Assembly: GCF_000381125.1 (NCBI RefSeq)
Contig: NZ_KB905960.1
Location: 1-32,946 of the forward strand
Reading direction: 5' to 3'
Source: Caldimonas manganoxidans ATCC BAA-369
Lineage (GTDB): Bacteria > Pseudomonadota > Gammaproteobacteria > Burkholderiales > Burkholderiaceae_C
DNA: 32,946 nt
Both the position numbers and the translations under genes were made by a program. Below, one piece after another: positions 25,512 to 32,946 of the stretch. Each line of letters begins with the position of its first letter. The stretch's first letter is position 1. The notes beneath the pieces were generated by a model, which was not told where the DNA came from, made no database searches, and saw only the letters and a list, made by a program, of their open reading frames with translations.

Positions 25512-27812
25512 TCAGTTCAGCAATCGGCTGGGGTCGGCGTCGAGCTTGGCCAGCGCATCGCGGGTGGCTCGCACCGTCAGCGCTTCTTCCTCGGCGGGCA
25601 CGAGCAAGCCGGCCTGGAGGAAGGCCGCCAGGCGGTGCTGCTGGAACAGCACGCAGCGCCCGGTGGGCGCGACGAACAAACTGAGCTGTTTGCGCAAGCC
25701 CTGCCAGGCCAATTGCACGGCCTCGTTGCGCCCGCGGTAGTCCAGCTTGAACCAAGCGCCCACCTGTAGCCCCCGCGCCCAAGCGACCATGGCCGGGCTG
25801 GGCATCGAGCCGCCCTCGGCCACCACCTCCAGGTCTGCCGTTTCATGGCCGGACAGGTCGAGCACCATCGACTCGTCGATCTCGACCTCGGTATCGGGCA
25901 GGATTTCTTCCAACGTTTCCAGCCGCAACATCAGCTCGTTGAGCCGCTCGGGCGGAATGGCCGCCGTCTTGGCGGTAAAGGCCGCAGCCAGCGAGTTGTT
26001 GAGCGTCTGGATGTGCTCGTCCTGCTTGTCGGGCGGCACGCCGGCGCTGGCCATGCCATCGCGCAGGGTCTTGAGCAGCGGCGGCAGGCGGCGGATGACC
26101 TCGGCGCGCTCCTCGCGCGAGACCTTGGCGCTGGCCGACCAGATCAGGTCAGCCGCCGCCCGCTTCATCGCTTTGGTCTGCTCGCTTTGCGGACCATGTT
26201 TGACCGCGGTCATCGCCAGCACGTCGGCCCAAATCTGGAACAAGAAGTCGCGCACGCCCTCCTGCACCGGCACCTCGTTGAGCATCTTGCGCAGCTCGAT
26301 GGTGTACTGGATGGCCAGAATCTCCCGCTGCTCGACCTGCTGCGCCAGCGACACCCCGCGCCGCGAGGGCTCGTGCTCGTTGCGGAAATAGTGCTCGAGG
26401 AATTTTTCGAATTCCACCAGCACGGTCTGGAACACACGACGGCCGGTGTCGGGATAGGCCTCGACCACCTGCACCACGCGCTTGATCTCCTTCTCCAGCG
26501 CCTCGCTGGCCCCGGCAGTGGCATCGTCGAAGCCCATCACACAGGCGCCCATGCGGTCGATCAACTTGCGCGCCGGATGGTCGATGGTGGCGAAGAAATC
26601 GGGTTCGCTGATGGCCACACGCAGCACCGGCATTTGCAACCGGGCGAACCACACCCGCACCGAGGCAGGCAGGCGTTCTTCCATCAACAAGCTTTGAAAC
26701 AGCAGCGCCACGATCTCGATGGTGGCTCGCTCGATCGGCGACTCGGCCGCCTGCTTGAGCACCTGTTTGCGCTCTTGCAGGCCTCGTGCCAGTGCTGCGG
26801 GCTGGACCTCCAGGCCTGCCTGGGCGCTGGCTTGGAACTGCCGCGCCAGCTCGCGCTCGGCATGGACCATGGCCTCGGACAGCCGCGGCGAGGCCGGACG
26901 CACTTGGGCGGTGGTTTCGAACTCGGGCACCTGCCGCCCCACCAGCCGGTTCAGTCGTCCCAGCACTGCCTGCGCCTGCTCGGAGGCGCGCAGCAACTGA
27001 GACGCGCGCGTCATCAAGCGCGTCTCGTCGCCCCCCCCGTGGAAACTGCCCGGCGTCGAGCCGCCCAGCCCCCCTCCGGTGGACCCGCCGGGGGCTGCCG
27101 CCCCACCGGCCAAAGCCGCCGCCGCACGTCCTGTGGAAGCCACGCCGGCGTCGCGAGCCCGCCGGATCAACGGGCGCAAGTCGATCTCGGGCAGCACCCC
27201 ATGGGCAATGAGCCACTTGTTGGTTTCGTGGTAGGCCAGCACGATCAGGTGGCCCATTTCTTCATGCAGCACCGGCTGCAGGCAGCGCCATGCCTCCAGC
27301 CCCAGCCCGGCATTGCGCCAGGTGCGCAGGATCAGCCCCCCCATCGCCTGTGGACGCAGCAAGTCCGAGGGCGGCAATTCATCCCGGCGCTCCAGCGCGA
27401 GAATGCGCGAGCGCAGGTCGGTGAACTCGGAACTGGCCTGATCCATCGCCGCCAAGGCCAAGCGCGAACTCAGGATCTCGTGCTCGATGGTGGCATCGTC
27501 CACCAGCGACAGTTCGGCGCTGCGCGACAGACCGGCCATCGCCGTGGGGCTGGCCCCGGTGGACGACAGCGTCCCCTGCCAGGACTGAATCTGCTCGGCC
27601 AGCTGCTGACGCCAAGCCTCGCGCAGGCGCTGCACATCGGCCCAGGCTTCGCGGCGTCGCAGCAAGAGTTCGGGCGGCGCCGGCTGCGTGGCCAAGAGCT
27701 TGGCCCCCTCTTCCACCGCGGCCATCGCATGGGCTGCGCCATAGAGCACCACGTTCAGGAACGTCCTGCGGGCCTGGGCAGCGAGCGCCTTGGGGTCGGC
27801 AGGGGTGGTCAT
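25512..27812 (-). CDS. DUF1631 family protein
   Basis: This large protein of 766 residues has no signal peptide or membrane helix and is found mainly in beta- and gammaproteobacteria. It is rich in helices and charged residues. A glycine/serine-rich linker (about 255-285) divides an N-terminal part from a longer C-terminal part that contains ALLFQSLLMEERLPASVRVWFARLQ-like and VLVEFEKFLEHYF-like helices. The last 110 residues read as a beta-rich module (VGAWFKLDYRGRNEAVQLAW, FVAPTGRCVLFQQ), possibly PilZ-like. The start at 27812 gives MTTPADPKALAAQARRTFL. The function is unknown. It follows secF by 46 bases on the same strand. Confidence 0.85.
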   Translation of the reverse strand: MTTPADPKALAAQARRTFLNVVLYGAAHAMAAVEEGAKLLATQPAPPELLLRRREAWADVQRLREAWRQQLAEQIQSWQGTLSSTGASPTAMAGLSRSAELSLVDDATIEHEILSSRLALAAMDQASSEFTDLRSRILALERRDELPPSDLLRPQAMGGLILRTWRNAGLGLEAWRCLQPVLHEEMGHLIVLAYHETNKWLIAHGVLPEIDLRPLIRRARDAGVASTGRAAAALAGGAAAPGGSTGGGLGGSTPGSFHGGGDETRLMTRASQLLRASEQAQAVLGRLNRLVGRQVPEFETTAQVRPASPRLSEAMVHAERELARQFQASAQAGLEVQPAALARGLQERKQVLKQAAESPIERATIEIVALLFQSLLMEERLPASVRVWFARLQMPVLRVAISEPDFFATIDHPARKLIDRMGACVMGFDDATAGASEALEKEIKRVVQVVEAYPDTGRRVFQTVLVEFEKFLEHYFRNEHEPSRRGVSLAQQVEQREILAIQYTIELRKMLNEVPVQEGVRDFLFQIWADVLAMTAVKHGPQSEQTKAMKRAAADLIWSASAKVSREERAEVIRRLPPLLKTLRDGMASAGVPPDKQDEHIQTLNNSLAAAFTAKTAAIPPERLNELMLRLETLEEILPDTEVEIDESMVLDLSGHETADLEVVAEGGSMPSPAMVAWARGLQVGAWFKLDYRGRNEAVQLAWQGLRKQLSLFVAPTGRCVLFQQHRLAAFLQAGLLVPAEEEALTVRATRDALAKLDADPSRLLN

Positions 27813-27858
27813 GGTCAACGAAATCGGGCCGGCGTCGGCAAAGTGGTTTCGCCGAACT

Positions 27859-28890
27859 CTACACCACGGCACCGGCGTTCGGGTCGTTCGGATCGGTCTC
27901 CTTGCGCGTGGGGGAAATCAAGTCTTCGCGCTTGACCCCCAGCCACATCGCCGTGGCCGCAGCGACGAACACCGAAGAGTAGATGCCAAAGCAAATGCCA
28001 ATCGTCAACGCCAACGCGAAATAGTGCAACGTGGGGCCACCGAAGATCAGCATCGACAGCACCATGATCTGCGTGGAGCCGTGCGTGATGATGGTGCGGC
28101 TCATGGTGCGCGTGATCGCATTGTCCATGATCTGCGCCGTCGTCATCTTGCGGTACTTGCGGAAGGACTCGCGAATGCGATCGAAGATCACCACCGACTC
28201 ATTGACCGAATAGCCCAGCACGGCCAGCACCGCCGCCAGCACCGACAGCGAAAACTCCCACTGGAAAAAGGCAAAGAAGCCCAAGATGATGATCACGTCG
28301 TGCAAATTGGCGACGATGGCAGCCACCGAGAACTTCCACTCGAAGCGGAAGGCCAGGTAGATCATGATGCCCACGATCGTCATCGCCAGCGCGATGGCGC
28401 CATCGCGGGCCAGTTCGGCGCCCACCTGCGGGCCGACGAACTCGCTGCGCTGCAGCCGCAACGGCTCGCTGCCAGCGGCTTCGCACACCTGGCGGCTGAC
28501 CGCCTCGCCTTGGGGGGTGACTTCCTGACGCTGCGCCAGACGTCCGTCCTCGGCACGACACAGCGCTTCCATGACCCGGGACACCACCTCCGACTGGGCC
28601 ACCTCACCGCGCAGCGGCACGCGGATCAACACATCGCGCGAGGTGCCGAAGTTTTGCACCTGCACCTCACCGAGGCCCAGCGATTCGATCTGGCTGCGCA
28701 CGCGGCCCACGTCGGCCGCCTGCGCGTACTGCACCTCCAGGACGGTGCCGCCCGTGAACTCGATCGACAAGTGCAGCCCGCGGGTGATGAGGAAAAACAC
28801 CGCCGCGACGAACAACGCCACCGACACCATGTTGAGCACCAGCGCGTGGCGCATGAACGGGATGTCGCGCTTGATCCGGAACAGTTCCAT
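27859..28890 (-). CDS. secF: Protein translocase subunit SecF
   Basis: SecF works with SecD to drive late steps of Sec export using the proton gradient. The protein has 343 residues. There is one N-terminal helix (about 18-38), then the periplasmic domain with the motif SIEFTGGTVLEVQY, then five C-terminal helices with LGYSVNESVVIFDRIRE and MSRTIITHGSTQIMVLSMLIFGG. GGAAG lies 7 bases before the ATG. It is 28 bases after secD on the same strand. The periplasmic part is somewhat longer than in E. coli SecF. Confidence 0.96.
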   Translation of the reverse strand: MELFRIKRDIPFMRHALVLNMVSVALFVAAVFFLITRGLHLSIEFTGGTVLEVQYAQAADVGRVRSQIESLGLGEVQVQNFGTSRDVLIRVPLRGEVAQSEVVSRVMEALCRAEDGRLAQRQEVTPQGEAVSRQVCEAAGSEPLRLQRSEFVGPQVGAELARDGAIALAMTIVGIMIYLAFRFEWKFSVAAIVANLHDVIIILGFFAFFQWEFSLSVLAAVLAVLGYSVNESVVIFDRIRESFRKYRKMTTAQIMDNAITRTMSRTIITHGSTQIMVLSMLIFGGPTLHYFALALTIGICFGIYSSVFVAAATAMWLGVKREDLISPTRKETDPNDPNAGAVV

Positions 28891-28918
28891 GTGCGTGCTT
28901 CCTGTGCGTGGGCCGCCG

Positions 28919-30793
28919 TCAGGCCTTGGGGGCGCGCTCGGCGCCGGGGATCCACACTTGGCCGATGGAGATGGACTTGAGCTTCTTGCGCCGCCCGTAC
29001 CACAGGTTCACCAAGCCCCGCGAGAACAGCACGGCCGAGAACATCGAGGTCAGGATGCCCAGGCAGTGCACCACGGCAAAGCCGCGCACCGGCCCCGAGC
29101 CGAAGGCGAGCAAGGCCACGCCGGCGATCAGCGTGGTGACGTTGGAGTCGAGGATGGTGGCCCAGGCCCGTTCATAGCCTGCGTGGATGGCCGCCTGCGG
29201 CGAGGCGCCATTGCGCAGTTCCTCACGCACGCGCTCGTTGATGAGCACGTTGGCATCGATGGCCATGCCCAAGGTCAGCGCGATCGCCGCAATGCCCGGC
29301 AGCGTCAGCGTGGCCTGCAGCATCGACAGCAGGGCAATGAGCAGCAGCAGGTTGACCGCCAACGCCAGGCTCGAGAACACGCCAAAGAGCATGTAGTAAG
29401 CCACCATGAACACCATGATGGCCACGAAGCCCCAGACCACACTGTTGAAGCCCTTGGCGATATTCTCGGCGCCCAGAGCCGGGCCGATGGTGCGCTCTTC
29501 GATAATCTCCATGGGCGCCGCCAGCGAACCCGCGCGCAGCAACAGCGCCACGTCGTTGGCCTCCTGCGTGGTCATGCGCCCGGAGATCTGGACGCGCCCG
29601 CCGCCGATTTCGGTGCGGATGACCGGCGCGGTGACGACCTCGCCCTTGCCCTTCTCGAACAGCAAGATGGCCATTCGGCGGCCGACGTTCTCGCGCGTGA
29701 CGTCGCGGAAGATGCGCGCCCCCTTGGCATCGAGCGTCAGGTGCACCGCCGGCTGCTGATGCTCGTCGAACCCCGCCTGAGCGTCGGTGAGGTTTTCGCC
29801 GGTGAGGATGACCTGGCGCTTGACGATCAGCGGCGCGCCGCCGCGTTCGACATAACGCTCGGTGCCGAAAGGCACCGGCCCGCTGCCGGCCAAGGCCGCC
29901 ATGGCTTCGGCGCTGTCGTCCACCAGTCGCACCTCCAAGGTGGCCGTGCGCCCGATGATGTCCTTGGCCCGCGCGGTGTCCTGCACGCCGGGCAGTTGCA
30001 CCACCACCCGGTCCAAGCCCTGCTGCTGGATCACCGGCTCACTGGTGCCCAGCTCATTGACACGGTTGTGCAGCGTGGTGATGTTTTGCTTGATCGCCTG
30101 GTCTTGAATGCGGCGCGCGGCCTCGGGCTTGAGCGTGCCAAGCAACCGCAGATCCGCCCCCTCGGTCGACTCCACCCATGCCAGGTCGGCCAGTTGCTCG
30201 GCCAGCACCTGGCGGGCCTGCTGCAAGGTGGCCGCATCGCGAAAACGCAGTTCGATCTGCTGGCCCTGTCGGTTGATGCCGGCATGGCGGAGGTTGCGAT
30301 CACGCAGCAAGGTGCGCGCATCCCCGGCGTAGGCTTCGATGCGGCGCGTCAGCGCGGCCTCCATGTCCACCTGCATCAAGAAGTGCACCCCGCCGCGCAG
30401 GTCCAGGCCGAGATACATCGGCAGCGCATGGATCGAGGCCAGCCACTGGGGCGAGCGCGACACCAGGTTCAGTGCCACCACGTAGGACCGGTCCGAGGCA
30501 TCCGGATTGAGCGCACGGTCGATCACGTCGCGGGCGCGAATCTGGGTGTCCGTGTCGGCGAAGCGGGCGCGCACCGAATGACCCTCGAGCTGCACGAACT
30601 CCGCCGCCACGCCAGCGGCGCTCAGGGCCTGACGGACCCGTTCGGCCACGCTCTCGTCCACACGCACCGTGGCCTTGCCGCTGGAGACCTGCACCGCTGG
30701 CGCCTCGCCATAAAAATTCGGCAAGGTATAGATGAAGCCCACGATCACCGCGATCACCAAGATCGCGTACTTCCACAGGGGGTAGCGGTTCAT
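28919..30793 (-). CDS. secD: Protein translocase subunit SecD
   Basis: SecD pulls and releases exported proteins on the periplasmic side of the SecYEG channel. The protein has 624 residues (E. coli 615). One N-terminal helix (about 9-27, YAILVIAVIVGFIYTLPNFYG) precedes the large P1 domain with LGLDLRGGVHFLMQVD. Near the C-terminus are five helices with TLPGIAAIALTLGMAIDANVLINERVREEL. The ATG at 30793 has an AAGAG-like site; an in-frame extension to 30844 lacks similarity. It follows yajC by 137 bases containing two hairpins. Confidence 0.96.
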   Translation of the reverse strand: MNRYPLWKYAILVIAVIVGFIYTLPNFYGEAPAVQVSSGKATVRVDESVAERVRQALSAAGVAAEFVQLEGHSVRARFADTDTQIRARDVIDRALNPDASDRSYVVALNLVSRSPQWLASIHALPMYLGLDLRGGVHFLMQVDMEAALTRRIEAYAGDARTLLRDRNLRHAGINRQGQQIELRFRDAATLQQARQVLAEQLADLAWVESTEGADLRLLGTLKPEAARRIQDQAIKQNITTLHNRVNELGTSEPVIQQQGLDRVVVQLPGVQDTARAKDIIGRTATLEVRLVDDSAEAMAALAGSGPVPFGTERYVERGGAPLIVKRQVILTGENLTDAQAGFDEHQQPAVHLTLDAKGARIFRDVTRENVGRRMAILLFEKGKGEVVTAPVIRTEIGGGRVQISGRMTTQEANDVALLLRAGSLAAPMEIIEERTIGPALGAENIAKGFNSVVWGFVAIMVFMVAYYMLFGVFSSLALAVNLLLLIALLSMLQATLTLPGIAAIALTLGMAIDANVLINERVREELRNGASPQAAIHAGYERAWATILDSNVTTLIAGVALLAFGSGPVRGFAVVHCLGILTSMFSAVLFSRGLVNLWYGRRKKLKSISIGQVWIPGAERAPKA

Positions 30794-30871
30794 GACAGCT
30801 CTTTCATGCCCAGGATGACGGCTCCGCCCCGCTCGCCAAACCACAGGGGCAGCCGCCGGGCCTCACGGAAT

Positions 30872-30896
30872 GAAGGGCGCCGCATCGGCGCCCTTC
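30872..30896. repeat. Perfect 11-pair inverted repeat between yajC and secD
   Basis: GAAGGGCGCCG (30872-30882) and CGGCGCCCTTC (30886-30896) enclose a 3-base loop. It lies in the yajC-secD gap. There is no T run, so it may act as an RNA processing or stability element, or reduce read-through into secD. Confidence 0.6.
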
Positions 30897-30901
30897 CCGG
30901 T

Positions 30902-30917
30902 CCCGGCTCAAGCCGGG
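30902..30917. repeat. Second hairpin between yajC and secD
   Basis: CCCGGC (30902-30907) and GCCGGG (30912-30917) form a 6-pair stem with a 4-base loop, 13 bases from the yajC stop and 5 bases from the first hairpin. Confidence 0.5.
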
Positions 30918-30930
30918 TCTGAGGCGGAAA

Positions 30931-31257
30931 TTACTTGATCGTTCCCTTGGGCAACACCTGCACCACGGCCGTGCGCTGAATTTGGATCTGCACGCCATCG
31001 GCCACCTCGACATGCAAGTAAGTGTCGCCGAGCTTGGCGATCTTGCCCAACAGCCCGCCGGCGGTGACCACCTCGTCGCCCTTGGCCAGCGCCTCGATCA
31101 TGGCCTTGTGCTCTTTCTGGCGCTTCATCTGCGGGCGGATCATGATGAAGTAGAGCACCACGAACATCAGCACCAGCGGCAGCAGGCTCAGCAGCGTCGA
31201 TTCAGTGCCGCCTTGCGCGGCCGGGGCCGCCTGAGCGAATGCGTCAGAGATGAACAC
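30931..31257 (-). CDS. yajC: Preprotein translocase subunit YajC
   Basis: YajC is a small single-span membrane partner of SecDF. The 108-residue protein has a membrane helix (about 23-41, TLLSLLPLVLMFVVLYFIMI) followed by the family signature IRPQMKRQKEHKAMIEALAKGDEVVTAGGLLGKI. A GGAG lies about 13 bases before the ATG, a rather wide spacing. It is first in the yajC-secD-secF run. In many relatives tgt and queA lie upstream; here a divergent DUF2905 gene does instead. Confidence 0.95.
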   Translation of the reverse strand: MFISDAFAQAAPAAQGGTESTLLSLLPLVLMFVVLYFIMIRPQMKRQKEHKAMIEALAKGDEVVTAGGLLGKIAKLGDTYLHVEVADGVQIQIQRTAVVQVLPKGTIK

Positions 31258-31279
31258 GGGACGTCTCCGGGATGAGTCG

Positions 31280-31299
31280 ATACAAACGGACGATTGTAT
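31280..31299 (-). promoter_or_regulatory. yajC -10 box inside a 6-6 dyad
   Basis: On the minus strand TACAAT (31298-31293) is a good -10 box; no convincing -35 was found. It lies within the perfect dyad ATACAA-N8-TTGTAT (31280-31299), which also covers the likely transcript start. The dyad could be an operator for an unknown regulator, or chance in an AT-richer promoter. Confidence 0.4.
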
Positions 31300-31465
31300 G
31301 CCGGAGCGCTAGCGATCCATGCGCGCAAGGCCACCCGGGCCTCACACCCACCCGGGCGTTTCGTTGCCTATACTCCCCCGAGAGGCACCGACCCTGCGGC
31401 CCTTGGGGCGGCAATCCCCGGCGGTTTTGCTTGCCTTACTTTTGACGTTCCCGTACCGCGTACCC

Positions 31466-31666
31466 ATGCAACGCTGGCTGATCCTGGTGGGTATCGTCTT
31501 CGTGCTGCTCGGGCTGCTGTGGCCCTGGCTATCCAAGCTGCCCTTGGGACGCCTGCCCGGCGACCTGCATCTCGAGCGCGAAGGCTTCAGCTTTCACTTT
31601 CCGCTGACGACCTCGGTGCTGATCTCACTGCTGCTGAGCCTGCTGCTGTGGTGGTGGCGCAAGTAG
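31466..31666 (+). CDS. DUF2905 family small membrane protein
   Basis: This 66-residue inner-membrane protein has two hydrophobic helices (about 4-22 and 46-62) joined by a short loop with the family's KLPLGRLPGDLHLEREGFSFHFPL segment. DUF2905 proteins are widespread and uncharacterised. ATG 31466 is chosen because the family alignment begins there; no Shine-Dalgarno sequence is visible. A TATACT box at 31367-31372 may be its -10 element. It diverges from yajC. Confidence 0.85.
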   Translation: MQRWLILVGIVFVLLGLLWPWLSKLPLGRLPGDLHLEREGFSFHFPLTTSVLISLLLSLLLWWWRK

Positions 31667-31793
31667 TCAGCCCCGCAAAACGACCTCGAGCCGCATGGAC
31701 GCTGAGTGGGTGAGGCGATGTTGCTGCGGGGTTGGAACACCCGAAGATAAAACCGCTCGATGCGATGTCCCGGGAGCTTGGGAACGGATTTCG

Positions 31794-32190
31794 ATGAGTG
31801 CGCCGGACGTTTTCCGCGCCCGACTGGACCAGATGATCGACCTGCGGCACCTGCTGGCGCGCCGGGACCGGCGCGGGCGCAGCATCGGGCGCTCAAGCGC
31901 CAGCGCGCCCCGTGCTTGGGCGCGTGCTGCGCGACATGCAGCCGCAGCCAGCAGCATTGGCTGAACTGGCCTCGGGCGGTCGAGCCGGCCATCGGGCCTG
32001 CCAAGCACCATCACCGCATGAAGCGCTGCTGGCGCAAGGGCGCCGAGGGCGATGCACGGCAAGCGGTGTTGTGCGCCGCCGGCATCAACATCCGTTGACT
32101 GCTGCGGGCCATCGAACGCACCCAAACCCTGCCACGCGACGAGAACGGCCGCGTGCCCTCCCCCATCCTCATCACCTTCCGGCCCAAAGA
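31794..32190 (+). pseudogene. Decayed IS5/IS1182-type transposase
   Basis: Three pieces of one transposase are seen in different frames. At 31794-31855 is the N-terminus MSAPDVFRARLDQMIDLRH (DUF772-type), in place of the usual 'MIDxRHPLA'. At about 31885-31940 is a short middle piece, LKRQR joined to MLGRVLRDMQ by a shift. At about 31950-32190 is the C-terminus QQHWLNWPRAVEPAIG, then RMKRCWRKGAEGDA and AVLCAAGINIR. After that comes an in-frame stop (TGA, 32096-32098) and the still-readable LLRAIERTQ. Most of the DDE core is deleted. An intact relative would be about 400-450 residues. No terminal repeats were fixed. Confidence 0.75.
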
Positions 32191-32295
32191 CTGACCCCCC
32201 CCTCATTCGAGGGGCCTGCTTGGGGTCATGGGCGGCGCGGTGGGCTTGTTGAGGTGCGCCTGTCACACCCTGTTTCCAAAACCTGCTGGCCCGGG

Positions 32296-32311
32296 TGGGC
32301 TGGGGCTTGCT
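32296..32311 (+). promoter_or_regulatory. Possible sigma-54 promoter of vgrG
   Basis: TGGGCTGGGGCTTGCT matches TGGCACG-N4-TTGCW at the TGG, the G at position 7 and all of TTGCT, with GG and GC exactly 10 bases apart. The transcript would start near 32322, about 42 bases before vgrG. The CAC part is not conserved and no enhancer site was found, so this is tentative. Confidence 0.35.
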
Positions 32312-32351
32312 AGCATCCGGCGGCCGTTGTTGAGGGCCAGACGACAAGACA

Positions 32352-32360
32352 GGGGGGGGG
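32352..32360 (+). repeat. Nine-G tract at the vgrG ribosome-binding position
   Basis: A run of nine G preceded by A sits 3 bases before the vgrG ATG (32364). It supplies the only Shine-Dalgarno-like sequence. Slippage would change the tract length and its spacing to the start codon. Confidence 0.6.
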
Positions 32361-32363
32361 TGC

Positions 32364-32946
32364 ATGTCCGAGCCGATGGATGTGGCGGCGCTGGCGGCGG
32401 GCTGGATGGGCTGGTGCGAAGACGCGGGCCGGCTGCACCGCGTGCAAGGGCCGCGCCTGGGGGGTGTGCTGCTGGAGCACTTCGTGGGCTGGGAGGCGCT
32501 CAACGAGCCCTACGCATACCACGTGCACGTGCTGTCGCTGCGGGCCGATCACGTGCTGGAAGACTGGCTGGACAGCCGAGCCGAGTTGGTGACGGTGGGC
32601 TCGCAGGGGCAGTGCTACCGTGTCAGCGGCCACATTGCGCAGGCGCGCGCGGTGGGCTACAACGGGGCGCTGGCGCGCTACGAACTGCTGATCGTGCCGT
32701 GGCTGTGGCGGCTGCGGCTGGGCGGGCGCCAGCGCGCCTGGCAGCATTGCAGCCTGCGCCAAATCATCGACGACGTCTTTGCCCAGTACCAGCCCCAGGC
32801 GGCCTGGCGCTGGAGCCCCGAAGTCCAAGCCCACCTCCAAGCCCTGGGCCCGTGGGACTATGTGGTCCAAGGCCGAGAAAGCGACCTGGCTTTTGTGCAG
32901 CGGCTGCTGGGGCGCGCTGGGCTGGGGCTGCGCTTCGAAGAAGTCG
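32364..32946 (+). CDS. vgrG: Type VI secretion tip protein VgrG, N-terminal part
   Basis: The first 194 residues are present; the gene continues past the right edge. VgrG forms the trimeric spike of the type VI secretion needle. Seen here are a non-conserved opening (1-30, MSEPMDVAALAAGWMGW), then the gp27-like domain: LEHFVGWEALNEPYAYHVHV, YRVSGHIAQARAVG, RYELLIVPWLWRLRL, SLRQIIDDVFAQY and DYVVQGRESDLAFVQRLLGRAGL. The gp5-like needle and any effector or DUF2345 extension lie outside. No other T6SS gene is visible, so this may be an orphan vgrG island; upstream DNA is a decayed IS. It could be controlled by the sigma-54-like site. Confidence 0.88.
   Translation, partial: MSEPMDVAALAAGWMGWCEDAGRLHRVQGPRLGGVLLEHFVGWEALNEPYAYHVHVLSLRADHVLEDWLDSRAELVTVGSQGQCYRVSGHIAQARAVGYNGALARYELLIVPWLWRLRLGGRQRAWQHCSLRQIIDDVFAQYQPQAAWRWSPEVQAHLQALGPWDYVVQGRESDLAFVQRLLGRAGLGLRFEEV

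Noticed and set aside
25845-27935. Long plus-strand open frame opposite the DUF1631 gene
   Set aside because: Same high-GC antisense effect; no ribosome-binding site or recognisable domain.
28571-30922. Plus-strand open frame of nearly 800 codons opposite secD and secF
   Set aside because: It lies antisense to secD/secF, which carry all family motifs; the predicted product is low-complexity and rich in His, Gln and Arg.

Overview
The window looks like a chromosomal segment of a high-GC betaproteobacterium of the order Burkholderiales. The pointers are the GshA family (the Thiobacillus/Burkholderia-type ligase), the torF-glnK-amtB group, Smg and DUF1631 proteins, a LysM protein beside dprA, and yajC-secD-secF. 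Genus and family cannot be fixed from the sequence alone. Most of the window is core genome; the two ends carry accessory DNA.

Layout. 1-647: the end of an ISL3-type insertion sequence (5' part of its transposase on the minus strand plus a terminal repeat), butted against the C-terminal remnant of a gene it seems to have broken. 661-3731: uup (ABC-F ATPase) diverging from a membrane-anchored HtrA/DegS-like protease. 3745-9250: minus-strand run gshA-kup-benE-gshB, in which glutathione synthesis genes flank a potassium and a benzoate-type transporter. 9251-9735: 485 bases holding a strong terminator and a weak gene-remnant signal. 9736-12232: minus-strand nitrogen operon torF-glnK-amtB with a recognisable sigma-54 promoter and two NtrC-type boxes. 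12515-14041: comM. 14066-18823: minus-strand run slt-like transglycosylase, NDUFA9-like dehydrogenase, cca, and a small zinc-ribbon membrane protein. 18831-19409: 5-formyltetrahydrofolate cyclo-ligase. 19481-22277: minus-strand def-fmt-htpX-lipoprotein. 22526-25450: LysM protein, dprA and smg, with smg apparently leaderless. 25512-31257: minus-strand yajC-secD-secF-DUF1631. 31466-31666: small DUF2905 membrane protein. 31794-32190: decayed IS5/IS1182-type transposase. 32364-end: 5' part of a type VI secretion vgrG, running off the window.

How the parts work together: the torF-glnK-amtB block is an ammonium acquisition and PII signalling unit whose visible control region fits NtrC/RpoN regulation. 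GshA and GshB together make glutathione. Def and Fmt act at the two ends of N-formylmethionine metabolism, and the cyclo-ligase feeds folate one-carbon units. HtpX, the HtrA-like protease, SecDF-YajC and the lytic transglycosylase serve the cell envelope. ComM and DprA both process incoming DNA during natural transformation, though they sit far apart here.

I did not find a clearly new multi-gene system. The most informative non-coding signals are the sigma-54/NtrC region at 12278-12399, the leaderless promoter of smg, and the vgrG leader, which has a nine-G tract at the ribosome-binding position and a weaker sigma-54-like site. No tRNA, rRNA or CRISPR array was recognised.
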